From contig PBBL01000055.1 in NCBI GenBank assembly GCA_002716585.1, positions 1-34,054 of the forward strand: 34,054 nucleotides of DNA, written 5' to 3'. Position 1 is the first letter of the stretch. Every line of letters starts with the position of its first letter. The stretch comes from Myxococcales bacterium (GTDB taxonomy: Bacteria; Myxococcota_A; Bradymonadia; Bradymonadales; GCA-2716585). The notes beneath the pieces are model-generated. The model was not told where the DNA came from. It worked only from the letters and a program-made list of their open reading frames with translations, and made no database searches. Made by a program: the position numbers and the translations under genes. This document shows, one piece after another, positions 1 through 6,658 of this stretch.

Positions 1-65
1 CCCGCTCGCCCGACCCCCCCATGACCCCCCCCGCCCCGCCCACCCACATCAAGCCGTGAGCCCGC
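1..65. other. C-rich intergenic edge
   Basis: This short stretch lies downstream of the leftward DUF1295 gene. It is very C-rich, with runs of six to eight C. I see no gene, promoter or convincing hairpin. The neighbour to the left is outside the window. Confidence 0.5.
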
Positions 66-956
66 TCATCGCTCGCGCCGGAACCAGGGGATGAACGCCG
101 ACACCTTCGCCTGGTGCTCCGCGTACCCCGGGCGCCGCTCCAGGCTCCGCTTCTCCATGAGCGGGACGCTGATCGTCACGAATAACACCGTGATCGCCGC
201 TGCCCCCAGCGGGACCCACCAGGCGCCGGGCAGCGCGCCCCACCCCAGCAAGGCCAACCCCCACCAGAAGAGCACCTCGCCGACGTAGTTGGGGTGCCGC
301 GAGTAACGCCACAACCCCTCGTCCATGATCGCCCCGGGGCTGTGGCGGTGCGTCAACCAGTCGTGCAGCTGCTCGTCCGCCACCAGCTCCATCGCGATCC
401 CTCCCAGCCCGACCCCGAACCCGAGCGCGTCCAGCGCCCCCAGCGGGGCGGCGCCCGCCGACACCGCGGCGTAGGCCGCCATGCAGCCCATGAACACCAG
501 CAGCGTCGGCATCTGGTGGATCCCCAGGAAATCAACCACCGGGAACAGCGCCCCGGTCTGGCGGCGCAGATCCTGGTAGCGCCAGTCCTCGTGGTCGAGC
601 CCTCCCCAGCGCCGGACGCAGTTGTAGGTCAACCGCCCTCCCCAGAGCAGCACCAGCGTCAACACCAACCCGACGCGCACCGGGCTGACCCCCTCCACCT
701 GGGGAGTCCAGGCGAAGTAGAGCACGATCGGGATCGGCGCCACGCTCCAGTAGGGGTCATACATGCTGGAGTTGCGCAGCGCCGCGCTGAACCCGAAGAC
801 CACCGTCGTCGCCGCCAGATCGGCGACGAGCGCGATCTGCCACGACGGCAGGTCACGCGCCAGCCACCCGGCGCCCACCCCCGCCACCAGCGCCAGCCCA
901 TACGCCGCCGCGCACCACGCGAGCGCCCTGCCTCGTCCACCCTGTGCGTTGCTCAT
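66..956 (-). CDS. DUF1295 / steroid 5-alpha-reductase-like membrane protein
   Basis: A 296-residue polytopic membrane protein. The C-terminal third carries RYSRHPNYVGEVLFWWG, the signature of the DUF1295 and isoprenylcysteine methyltransferase/steroid 5-alpha-reductase superfamily, whose characterised members reduce or methylate lipid-like substrates at the membrane. The upstream part has several hydrophobic helices, and a charged tail (LMEKRSLERRPGYAEHQ) follows the motif, as is usual for the family. I chose the ATG at 956 because GGAGGAG lies just ahead of it; a GTG five codons upstream (971) would swallow that ribosome site. It diverges from the hydrolase at 1125. The substrate cannot be inferred. 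Family assignment is firm, function is not. Confidence 0.88.
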   Translation of the reverse strand: MSNAQGGRGRALAWCAAAYGLALVAGVGAGWLARDLPSWQIALVADLAATTVVFGFSAALRNSSMYDPYWSVAPIPIVLYFAWTPQVEGVSPVRVGLVLTLVLLWGGRLTYNCVRRWGGLDHEDWRYQDLRRQTGALFPVVDFLGIHQMPTLLVFMGCMAAYAAVSAGAAPLGALDALGFGVGLGGIAMELVADEQLHDWLTHRHSPGAIMDEGLWRYSRHPNYVGEVLFWWGLALLGWGALPGAWWVPLGAAAITVLFVTISVPLMEKRSLERRPGYAEHQAKVSAFIPWFRRER

Positions 957-1075
957 GCTCTCCTCCGTCACGACACGTCGCCCCAGTGTACGGGATCAGG
1001 CCAGGCGCCCGCGAGGTCTGTATCCAAGGCGCATGATTGAAATATACCGCGGCGGGTGGCACTCTGCCGGGAGAG

Positions 1076-1089
1076 GGTGGTACACCACC
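1076..1089. promoter_or_regulatory. 14-bp inverted repeat upstream of the hydrolase
   Basis: GGTGGT-AC-ACCACC is a perfect inverted repeat with a two-base centre. It sits 36 bases before the hydrolase start, in the gap between two divergent genes. A partial copy, GGTGGTACAC, recurs at 1191-1200 inside the hydrolase gene. It could be an operator for a dimeric regulator, but no regulator gene lies beside it. The repeat is seen directly; the role is inference. Confidence 0.3.
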
Positions 1090-1124
1090 GGCGGTCGGGT
1101 GCAGACGCGCCGAGGAGTTCGAGC

Positions 1125-1907
1125 ATGACCTACATCCACGTTGAACGCATTGGAGAGGGAGAGCGCCTGTTCATCGGGTTGCCCGGGTGGGGTGGTACAC
1201 ACAACCGCAGCTTCGGGATGCTGTTCCCCTACCTGCCGGAGGATGTCACCTTCTATGGGATGAACCTGCCCGGGCTGGGCGGCAGCGAGGGGCTCGCGGC
1301 CCCCTTGTCCGGGTGGCGCTGGGAGACGATCACCGAGGCGCTGCTGCGCGGGTTCGACGCGCTGAACCTGGAGTCTCCCGTGACGCTGGTTGGCGCCTGC
1401 AGCGGCTCCTACCACGCGCTCGAGATCGCCATGCGGCGACCGGAGATGACGGAGCGGGTCGTGCTGATCGAGCCCTTCAGCTACTTCCCGTGGTTCTTGC
1501 GGGCGCTGGTCATGCCGCTCTTTGGCCCGGCGCTCTACAACGTCGCCTTCGCCAACCAGGCCACCCGCAACCTCATCCTCCGGGTGATGCGCGCCGCCGG
1601 GGTGATGGGCGAGTTCGACCCCTTCGCGACGTGGCGCGAGACCGACCCCTGGGTGATCTACACCTACCTGAAGCTCTACCAGGAGCTCAGCGACAAGCTC
1701 GGCGCGCCCCACCGCTTCCATCGGGTCAAGAGCCCCACCCGGATCATCGTCGGCAGGAACACCTTTGGCGAGATCATCGACTCGGTCGAGGTGTGGAAGG
1801 GCATCCTGGAGCAGCTCAAGGTGGAGTGGCTCGCCGACGTGGGCCACCAGCTCACGCAAGACGCCAGCGACCTCGCCGCGCTCCACACCTTCCGCGCTGG
1901 CGACTGA
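1125..1907 (+). CDS. alpha/beta hydrolase
   Basis: A 260-residue cytosolic alpha/beta-hydrolase fold protein. An early GWGGT (about 21-25) fits the oxyanion-hole turn. LVGACSGSYHA places the nucleophile at Ser93 in a Sm-x-Ser-x-Sm elbow. VGHQ near the end supplies the catalytic His241. The acid residue is less certain: candidates are Glu116 and the Glu/Asp group near 216-219. The region around 118-150 (FSYFPWFLRALVMPLFGPALYNV) is hydrophobic and probably forms the lid. Start: ATG 1125 with GAGGAG seven bases upstream; a longer in-frame reading from 1056 lacks such a site. Substrate unknown. It stands alone, followed by an independent promoter for the next gene. Confidence 0.85.
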   Translation: MTYIHVERIGEGERLFIGLPGWGGTHNRSFGMLFPYLPEDVTFYGMNLPGLGGSEGLAAPLSGWRWETITEALLRGFDALNLESPVTLVGACSGSYHALEIAMRRPEMTERVVLIEPFSYFPWFLRALVMPLFGPALYNVAFANQATRNLILRVMRAAGVMGEFDPFATWRETDPWVIYTYLKLYQELSDKLGAPHRFHRVKSPTRIIVGRNTFGEIIDSVEVWKGILEQLKVEWLADVGHQLTQDASDLAALHTFRAGD

Positions 1908-1943
1908 CCGCCCCGGGCGCAGCCAGCGAAGCCACCCGCACCC

Positions 1944-1972
1944 TTCTCAGCGCCCGAGCGACGACGTATAAC
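1944..1972 (+). promoter_or_regulatory. putative sigma-70 promoter of the cation efflux gene
   Basis: TTCTCA (1944-1949), 17 bases, then TATAAC (1967-1972). It lies about 45 bases before the cation diffusion facilitator start. The -10 is good and the -35 matches four of six consensus positions. Confidence 0.45.
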
Positions 1973-2018
1973 GGAGGGGTGAACCCGCCACTCCCCCACC
2001 CGCAGGAGCGTCAAGAAC

Positions 2019-3011
2019 ATGGCAGGAAGCTCCAGAACAGCCGTCGTCAGCGCCATCGCCGGTAACACGGCGGTGATGATCGCCAAGTTCGTCGCCTTTG
2101 GCATGACCGGCTCGGGGGCGATGCTCTCCGAGGGGATCCACTCGGCCGCGGACGTGCTCAACCAGCTCCTGTTGTTCATCGGGATCGTCCGCTCGGATCG
2201 CGCCCCGACGCCGGACTACCCCGTCGGCTACGGGCGCGAGCGCTACATCTGGGCGCTCATCTCCGCCGTCGGGATCTTCTTCCTGGGGTGCGGCGTCACC
2301 ACCTACCACGGCATCACCGGCCTGATGCACCCGCATGAGCTGGGCGACCTGACCGCCGCCGTGGTGGTCCTGCTCCTGTCGCTGCTCATCGAAGGCTTCG
2401 TCTTCTTCATCGCGCTCCGGGCGATGAAGAAGGAGGCTGGGGACAAGCCCTTCTTCGCCTACGTCAAGACCGAGGCCGACCCGTCCGCGATGGCCGTCCT
2501 CCTCGAAGACGCGGCGGCCTGCCTCGGGATCGTCATCGCGCTCACCTGCATCGGCCTCGCCCAGGTCACCGGGCAGACCTACTGGGACTCGATCGGCTCC
2601 ATCTTCATCGGGATCCTGCTCGGCGCGGTCGCGATCTACCTCATCACGCGGAACCACCAGCTCCTCATCGGGCAGGCGGTCCCCGACGACGTCCAGCAGC
2701 AGCTCAAGACCCTGATCGAGAGCAACACCTCCGTCGAGGAGCTGGTCGAGTTCAAGGCGCGCATGATCGACCTCAACACCTACGACATCATGGCCAACGT
2801 CGAGTTCGACGGCGAGGCGATCGCCGATCGCCTCGAACCGGGCCTCAAGGAGGCGTGGGACGGGATCGACACCTACGACGACTTCCGGGACTTCGCGCGC
2901 GGCTACGCCGACGACGTCGTTGAGGCGCTCGGCGATGAGATCGACGCCATCGAGAAGAACATCAAGGAGACGATCCCCCAGGCCAAGTTCATGGACATCG
3001 AGGCCAATTGA
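2019..3011 (+). CDS. cation diffusion facilitator family transporter
   Basis: A 330-residue inner-membrane transporter of the CDF family, which exchanges Zn2+, Fe2+, Mn2+ or related divalent cations for protons. SEGIHSAADVLNQ holds the first metal-site motif HxxxD (about His41 and Asp45) in TM2. The TM5 segment reads LLEDAAACLG, so the usual second HxxxD is absent; this resembles the SLC30A9 (ZnT9)-like branch as I remember it. TM6 carries YWDSIGSIFIGILLG. The cytoplasmic C-terminal domain (about 215-330) has the family's alpha/beta make-up and is rich in Asp and Glu. ATG 2019 has AGGAG ten bases upstream. Neighbouring genes do not reveal the metal. Confidence 0.9.
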   Translation: MAGSSRTAVVSAIAGNTAVMIAKFVAFGMTGSGAMLSEGIHSAADVLNQLLLFIGIVRSDRAPTPDYPVGYGRERYIWALISAVGIFFLGCGVTTYHGITGLMHPHELGDLTAAVVVLLLSLLIEGFVFFIALRAMKKEAGDKPFFAYVKTEADPSAMAVLLEDAAACLGIVIALTCIGLAQVTGQTYWDSIGSIFIGILLGAVAIYLITRNHQLLIGQAVPDDVQQQLKTLIESNTSVEELVEFKARMIDLNTYDIMANVEFDGEAIADRLEPGLKEAWDGIDTYDDFRDFARGYADDVVEALGDEIDAIEKNIKETIPQAKFMDIEAN

Positions 3012-3031
3012 GCCCCCCACAAGCGGCGGAC

Positions 3032-3043
3032 TTGACAACCCCA
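3032..3043 (+). promoter_or_regulatory. TTGACAACCCCA box, possible -35 region
   Basis: This 12-base string recurs exactly at 4038-4049, where it forms the -35 of a well-spaced promoter. Here the best following -10-like hexamer (TTATGG at 3060) is 22 bases away, which is too far for a normal sigma-70 promoter. It may be a weak or factor-dependent promoter for the TerB-like gene. Confidence 0.3.
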
Positions 3044-3095
3044 CCCCTCCATCGCGACGTTATGGGGGACCATCTACCTCGCGCTCAGGATGCTC

Positions 3096-4022
3096 ATGGA
3101 CCCGAACACCGACACCTACCTCACCCCGCTTCAGATCTGTAAGTTCCTCTGCGGTGTCGCCTGGGCCGACGCGGAGATCACCGTCGAGGAGCAGCGCTAC
3201 ATCACCAACCTGTCGCAGCTCCTCGGGCTGCGCGAGGATCAGTACGAGCAGGTCCAGCGCTGGTTTCAGGTCCCACCCGACCCCCACGACATCGCCCCCT
3301 CACGCCTCACGCCACGGGATCGGCAGAACCTCATACAGCAGGCGCTCATCCTCGTCAGCGAAGACGGCAACTTCTGCAGCGATGAGGAGCGGCTCATCAC
3401 CGTCCTCGCGCGCAGCCTCCAGATCCCCGACGACGAACTCGAAGACCTGCACCAGCGCGTCTCTCAGCTGTTCAAGGCCCTCCCCACGCCCCAGGCCGAG
3501 GAGCTGAGCACCCGCATGCTCGTCGCCTTGAGCGAAGACGAGATCGAAGCCATCCCCGACCCTGAACCCCCCACCCCGGGCTCACTCCCACCCGCCCCAT
3601 CGCTCTCCGGGTTCTCCTGGGACGACGCGCTCGCCTCACGCGACAGCGACGACCTCCTCGCCGCCATACCCGATGACGACGCGGCAGAAGGTGACTCTGA
3701 GGACGATCAGGCCGAAGACAGCGCGACCTCCCACGACGACGCAGCCGCCGAGGACCACAACACCGAAGGAGACGACCTCAGCGACGAGGCGGGCGAGCCG
3801 GAGGCGGGCGAGCCGGAGGTGAGCGAGCCGGAGGTGAGCGAGCCGGAGGCGGGCGAGCCGGAGGCGGGCGATGACACGCCACAAGCCAACGACGGCGAGC
3901 AGGAGGAGCCGGAGGGCGACGACGACGCCCCCTCTGAGGAGGAGGAGTCCGCCGACGCGGCGAGTGACGCGGAAAAAGATCAAGAAGACGCCGATGAGGA
4001 CGACTCGGACGATCCTCGGTGA
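3096..4022 (+). CDS. TerB-like protein with acidic repeat tail
   Basis: About 308 residues in two parts. The first ~130 look like a TerB/DjlA-type helical domain: FLCGVAWADAEITVEEQRYI followed by a second, similar helical motif (ALILVSEDGNFCSDEERLI). TerB domains are small acidic helical bundles implicated in metal or stress responses, usually at the membrane face. The remainder is disordered and highly acidic, built of E, D, A and P, with tandem EAGEP/EVSEP pentapeptides. No signal peptide or membrane helix is seen. Two ATGs (3090 and 3096) are possible; I prefer 3096 because AGGA lies five bases ahead. No other ter gene is nearby, so a tellurite role should not be assumed. Confidence 0.72.
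   Translation: MDPNTDTYLTPLQICKFLCGVAWADAEITVEEQRYITNLSQLLGLREDQYEQVQRWFQVPPDPHDIAPSRLTPRDRQNLIQQALILVSEDGNFCSDEERLITVLARSLQIPDDELEDLHQRVSQLFKALPTPQAEELSTRMLVALSEDEIEAIPDPEPPTPGSLPPAPSLSGFSWDDALASRDSDDLLAAIPDDDAAEGDSEDDQAEDSATSHDDAAAEDHNTEGDDLSDEAGEPEAGEPEVSEPEVSEPEAGEPEAGDDTPQANDGEQEEPEGDDDAPSEEEESADAASDAEKDQEDADEDDSDDPR
3786..3872 (+). repeat. 15-bp in-frame tandem repeat, 5.8 copies
   Basis: Units of 15 bases in two types: GAGGCGGGCGAGCCG (positions 1, 2, 5 and a partial 6) and GAGGTGAGCGAGCCG (3, 4). They encode EAGEP and EVSEP. The pairwise arrangement suggests expansion by slippage or unequal exchange. Copy number could differ between strains without a frameshift, because the unit is a multiple of three. 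Confidence 0.9.
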
Positions 4023-4037
4023 CGCCAGCCTCTCTTT

Positions 4038-4065
4038 TTGACAACCCCAGGACTCCTCGTATGGT
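4038..4065 (+). promoter_or_regulatory. putative sigma-70 promoter of the lipoprotein operon
   Basis: TTGACA (4038-4043), 16 bases, TATGGT (4060-4065). The -35 is a perfect consensus. Transcription would begin near 4072, just before a large palindrome in the leader, and run into the lipoprotein gene at 4146. Confidence 0.65.
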
Positions 4066-4080
4066 AGAGCTGGCCGAGGA

Positions 4081-4110
4081 GCACACACACCTACATGTAG
4101 GATCGTGTGC
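4081..4110. promoter_or_regulatory. 30-bp palindrome in the lipoprotein operon leader
   Basis: The core CCTACATGTAGG (4090-4101) is a perfect 12-base palindrome. It is flanked symmetrically by GCACAC (4081-4086) and GTGTGC (4105-4110), so 24 of 30 positions are symmetric about 4095/4096. It starts about 10 bases after the predicted transcription start. It could be a repressor operator acting as a roadblock, or an RNA hairpin in the leader. The symmetry is seen; the function is inference. Confidence 0.55.
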
Positions 4111-4145
4111 TCAATGAAGAACCAGTAGGACATACGGGAGCCCGA

Positions 4146-4826
4146 ATGAGTGAATCAGGACTGCGATGGTACGTCGCGGGGTGTTGTATCCTGATCGCCG
4201 CGGCGCAGATCGCCTGCAACGACGACCCCGAGCCCGAAGAGCCCGGGGTGCTGTCTCTGACCTGGCGCGTGAGCCCGCTGGGGTGCAAGGAGTCAGGCGT
4301 CGAGACGGTGGCGATCGAGCTGTCGAATAACACGCGCTCGACCGTTGGTTGTGAGGTGGGGCGGGCCGTGGTAGAGAACCTCGACCCTGGCGCCTACCAG
4401 TTCAACCTGCTTGGGCTGGACGCGGACGGCAAGGCGATCTTCGAATCGGGTCCACTCGACGCGGGGATCGACTCCGGTCAGGTGACGAACATGGACGACG
4501 TCCGGTTGACCGCGCGGGCAGGGACGCTCGACGTCAGCTGGCACTTCGACAACGGTCGCCTGTGCGCCGCCAACGGCGTGCAGGAGGTCCTGGTCGCCGT
4601 CTATGACACCGACGCCTTCGCCATGGGCGAGTCCCTCGCGGCCTGTGAGGACAGCGTCACCACCATCACAGGTCTCAAGAGCGGGCTTTTTGTCGTCGAG
4701 GTCATCGCCACAGGCGCTGACGGCATCGATCTGTTCCGAGGGGTCGAGGAGCTCTCCATCGACCGCGGTGACGCCCTCTCCATCGACGTAACGCTTGAAC
4801 CATGCGAGCAAGGATGCGGCTCATGA
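4146..4826 (+). CDS. secreted lipoprotein with two tandem beta-domains
   Basis: 226 residues; family not recognised. An N-terminal hydrophobic helix ends in AAAQIAC (Cys24), a suboptimal lipobox, followed by an acidic Pro/Glu linker. The rest is two copies of a ~90-residue domain (about 35-122 and 126-220). Both share the pattern Cys, GV-x-x-V, a second Cys, a short loop before a hydrophobic strand, and a DG turn. The Cys pairs are 47/69 and 140/167 and could form one disulfide per domain. The make-up suggests Ig-like or prealbumin-like beta-sandwiches. ATG 4146 has GGGAG five bases upstream; an upstream GTG (4107) lies inside the palindrome. It overlaps the next gene by ATGA, so the two are probably co-translated. 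Confidence 0.75.
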   Translation: MSESGLRWYVAGCCILIAAAQIACNDDPEPEEPGVLSLTWRVSPLGCKESGVETVAIELSNNTRSTVGCEVGRAVVENLDPGAYQFNLLGLDADGKAIFESGPLDAGIDSGQVTNMDDVRLTARAGTLDVSWHFDNGRLCAANGVQEVLVAVYDTDAFAMGESLAACEDSVTTITGLKSGLFVVEVIATGADGIDLFRGVEELSIDRGDALSIDVTLEPCEQGCGS

Positions 4827-5743
4827 GACACACTCGCCACCTGATGACGATCGCCATCACCGCAGCGGCGCTGCTCGGCTGTCACCCCCAGGCCCGCGGC
4901 GAGGCGCCCTTCTATGTGTACAACTCCAGCTTCCTCAACGGTGAGCAGGAGCTGCTTCAGCCGCCCACGGTGACCGACGACGACGCGCCCCGCGCCGTGG
5001 CCTCCAGCGGCGGGTCCACCTCGGCGGCGGCGCCGTCACAGCGGCGCTCGAATCCATCCCCCCCGGTCGAGCCGGTGCGGGAGACGCCAGCGCCTCCGCC
5101 CGCGACCTCACGCCAGGACGCCCAACCTCAGCCCGCCGGGTTCAACCGACCCAAGAAGGCGTCGATGGAGGTCACCCGCAAGGCCCCTGACAAGAAGGCG
5201 GCCGCCGCCGCGGCGCCTGCGCACGACTACAAGCCAGCCCACGCGGCCGAGTACGTCATGGCGGTGTACCGCATCAACGGCATCGACCTGGGCGTGGAGC
5301 CCAACGACAACGCCATCGCGGAGATCTACAACACGGTCAAGGAGCAGGGCTCGATCTACCACGCGACGCGCCCCGCCGTGGGCGATCTGGTGTTCTTCCA
5401 CAACACCTTCGATCGCAACAACGACAAGCGCAACAACGACTGGTACACCCACATCGGCCTGATCGAGCGCGTGGAGGGCGACGGCACGATCCACGTGCTC
5501 TCCTACCTCGACGGCAAGGTGCAGAGCGTCGTCATCAACCTGGAGCACCCCAAGATCGCCAAAGACGACCGGACGGGGAGCACCTGGAACGACAAGCTGC
5601 GCGCTCGCACGCCTGACGATCCGCCCTTCACGCAGTACATGGGGGGGGAGCTGTTCGCGGGGTTTGGCAACATCCTCGGCAACCGGACCGAGTTCGTCGT
5701 CATCGACAACTGGACACCCGGCATGGAGCTGAAGGCCCCCTGA
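4823..5743 (+). CDS. lipoprotein with CHAP/NlpC-like domain lacking catalytic Cys
   Basis: 306 residues. A clean lipoprotein signal ends LLGC (Cys20). Residues about 45-140 form a Pro/Ala/Ser/Lys-rich spacer suited to crossing peptidoglycan. Residues about 141-295 resemble a CHAP or NlpC/P60 papain-like amidase: AAEYVMAVYRINGIDLG, then AVGDLVFFHNTFDRNND, then THIGLIERVEGDGTIHV with the expected His. The Cys that normally starts the first helix (as in D-C-S/T-G) is replaced here by AAEY, and Cys20 is the only cysteine in the protein. It is therefore predicted not to cleave peptides, and may bind peptidoglycan instead. Start ATG 4823 overlaps the previous stop (ATGA) with AAGGA eight bases upstream; ATGs at 4802 and 4814 are alternatives. 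Confidence 0.78.
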   Translation: MRHTRHLMTIAITAAALLGCHPQARGEAPFYVYNSSFLNGEQELLQPPTVTDDDAPRAVASSGGSTSAAAPSQRRSNPSPPVEPVRETPAPPPATSRQDAQPQPAGFNRPKKASMEVTRKAPDKKAAAAAAPAHDYKPAHAAEYVMAVYRINGIDLGVEPNDNAIAEIYNTVKEQGSIYHATRPAVGDLVFFHNTFDRNNDKRNNDWYTHIGLIERVEGDGTIHVLSYLDGKVQSVVINLEHPKIAKDDRTGSTWNDKLRARTPDDPPFTQYMGGELFAGFGNILGNRTEFVVIDNWTPGMELKAP

Positions 5744-5754
5744 GCGACGCTCAG
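5740..5754. terminator. short hairpin between convergent genes
   Basis: CTGAGCG-A-CGCTCAG is a perfect inverted repeat. As RNA it would form a five-pair stem with a CGACG loop. It overlaps the stop codon of the CHAP-like gene and sits nine bases from the convergent SEC-C gene, so it could act both ways. There is no U-tract, hence modest confidence. Confidence 0.35.
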
Positions 5755-5762
5755 CGGCGACC

Positions 5763-6551
5763 TCAGTCCGCGGCGACCTCGTCGCCGACCTTCGCGTCCG
5801 AGCCCGCGGCGGCGACATCGCCGCCCGCCTCCACGTCACCCTCAACCGACAACGCCATGATCGCGCCGTCGTCCGCGCGCGACACGTCGCCCTCCTCGCC
5901 ATCGGCGGGGACAGCGCGGCCCGTCTCGGGGTCCTTGACCCAGCGCTTCACCACAGGGCGCTCGATGGGTGCCTGGCGCGCCTCGGCGTAGGCGTCCTGA
6001 ACGAGCTTGAAGTCCTCAAAGACGGGATCCGAGCCGATCTTGGACTCCGTCAGCTCGCTCTGCTCGTACGTCCGGTGCTCCAGATCGACGATGCGGTAGC
6101 CCTCGGCGGTGTTCTTGAGCTGAAGCACCTCGTACTCCACCGTGGAGGTGCGGCGGTCGTCCTCTCCACGCGCGCCCATGATGAACGCGAACTCACCCAG
6201 CAGCCGAAACCGCTTGAGTTCGAACTCGCCACCCGCGGGCACGGACGTGGGTCGGGTGCGCGCCTCCTCGACGAACGCCTCGGCGGAGCCGTAGCGCGTC
6301 TGCAGGGGGCCACCCTCCAGGAAGGCTTCGTAGAGCAGCGCCCAGTTGCGGCGGTTGAGGATGAGCTTCAGCCCCTTGAACCACATGTAGGGGATCTGAC
6401 CGGGCTTGAGGAAGTCCGAGAGCTTGACGGTCTGACGATCCGTCTCCATCTGGATCTGGTGCTTACGGTAGTGGCACTTCTTGTACTTCTTACCGCTGCC
6501 GCAAGGACAGGGGTCGTTCCGACCGACACCTGAGAAGTCAATTTCTTCCAT
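5763..6551 (-). CDS. SEC-C motif protein (YchJ-like)
   Basis: 262 residues. The N-terminus carries a SEC-C zinc motif: GRNDPCPCGSGKKYKKCHYR (about 11-30), with the CPC...C/H ligand set. The middle (about 45-190) has the size and strand pattern of the NTF2-like fold found in YchJ-type proteins. The last ~60 residues are acidic, low in complexity and Ala/Gly/Val-rich. SEC-C motifs are known from SecA, where they bind zinc and SecB, but also occur in many stand-alone proteins; nothing here points to secretion. The ATG at 6551 is chosen over a TTG at 6575, with a weak AGAGG upstream. It lies downstream of dnaX on the same strand, separated by a hairpin. Confidence 0.82.
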   Translation of the reverse strand: MEEIDFSGVGRNDPCPCGSGKKYKKCHYRKHQIQMETDRQTVKLSDFLKPGQIPYMWFKGLKLILNRRNWALLYEAFLEGGPLQTRYGSAEAFVEEARTRPTSVPAGGEFELKRFRLLGEFAFIMGARGEDDRRTSTVEYEVLQLKNTAEGYRIVDLEHRTYEQSELTESKIGSDPVFEDFKLVQDAYAEARQAPIERPVVKRWVKDPETGRAVPADGEEGDVSRADDGAIMALSVEGDVEAGGDVAAAGSDAKVGDEVAAD

Positions 6552-6585
6552 GAACCGCCTCTTCGCGGGTAGCAAGCAGCATTGA

Positions 6586-6605
6586 GGGGCTCAGCGAAGA
6601 GCCCC
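6586..6605 (-). terminator. hairpin downstream of dnaX
   Basis: GGGGCTC, six-base loop, GAGCCCC: a perfect seven-pair GC-rich stem 54 bases past the dnaX stop and before the SEC-C gene. Leftward transcripts would follow the stem with TCAATGCTG, which is not U-rich. It is a possible weak terminator or processing site. Confidence 0.4.
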
Positions 6606-6658
6606 CCGCGATCATCACCACGTCGTATCAGTTGAAGCGGGATTTCTCAACCCCGGAC

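Noticed and set aside
957..971. GTG at 971 as start of the DUF1295 gene.
   Set aside because: It would place the GGAGGAG ribosome site inside the coding region; ATG 956 is correctly spaced.
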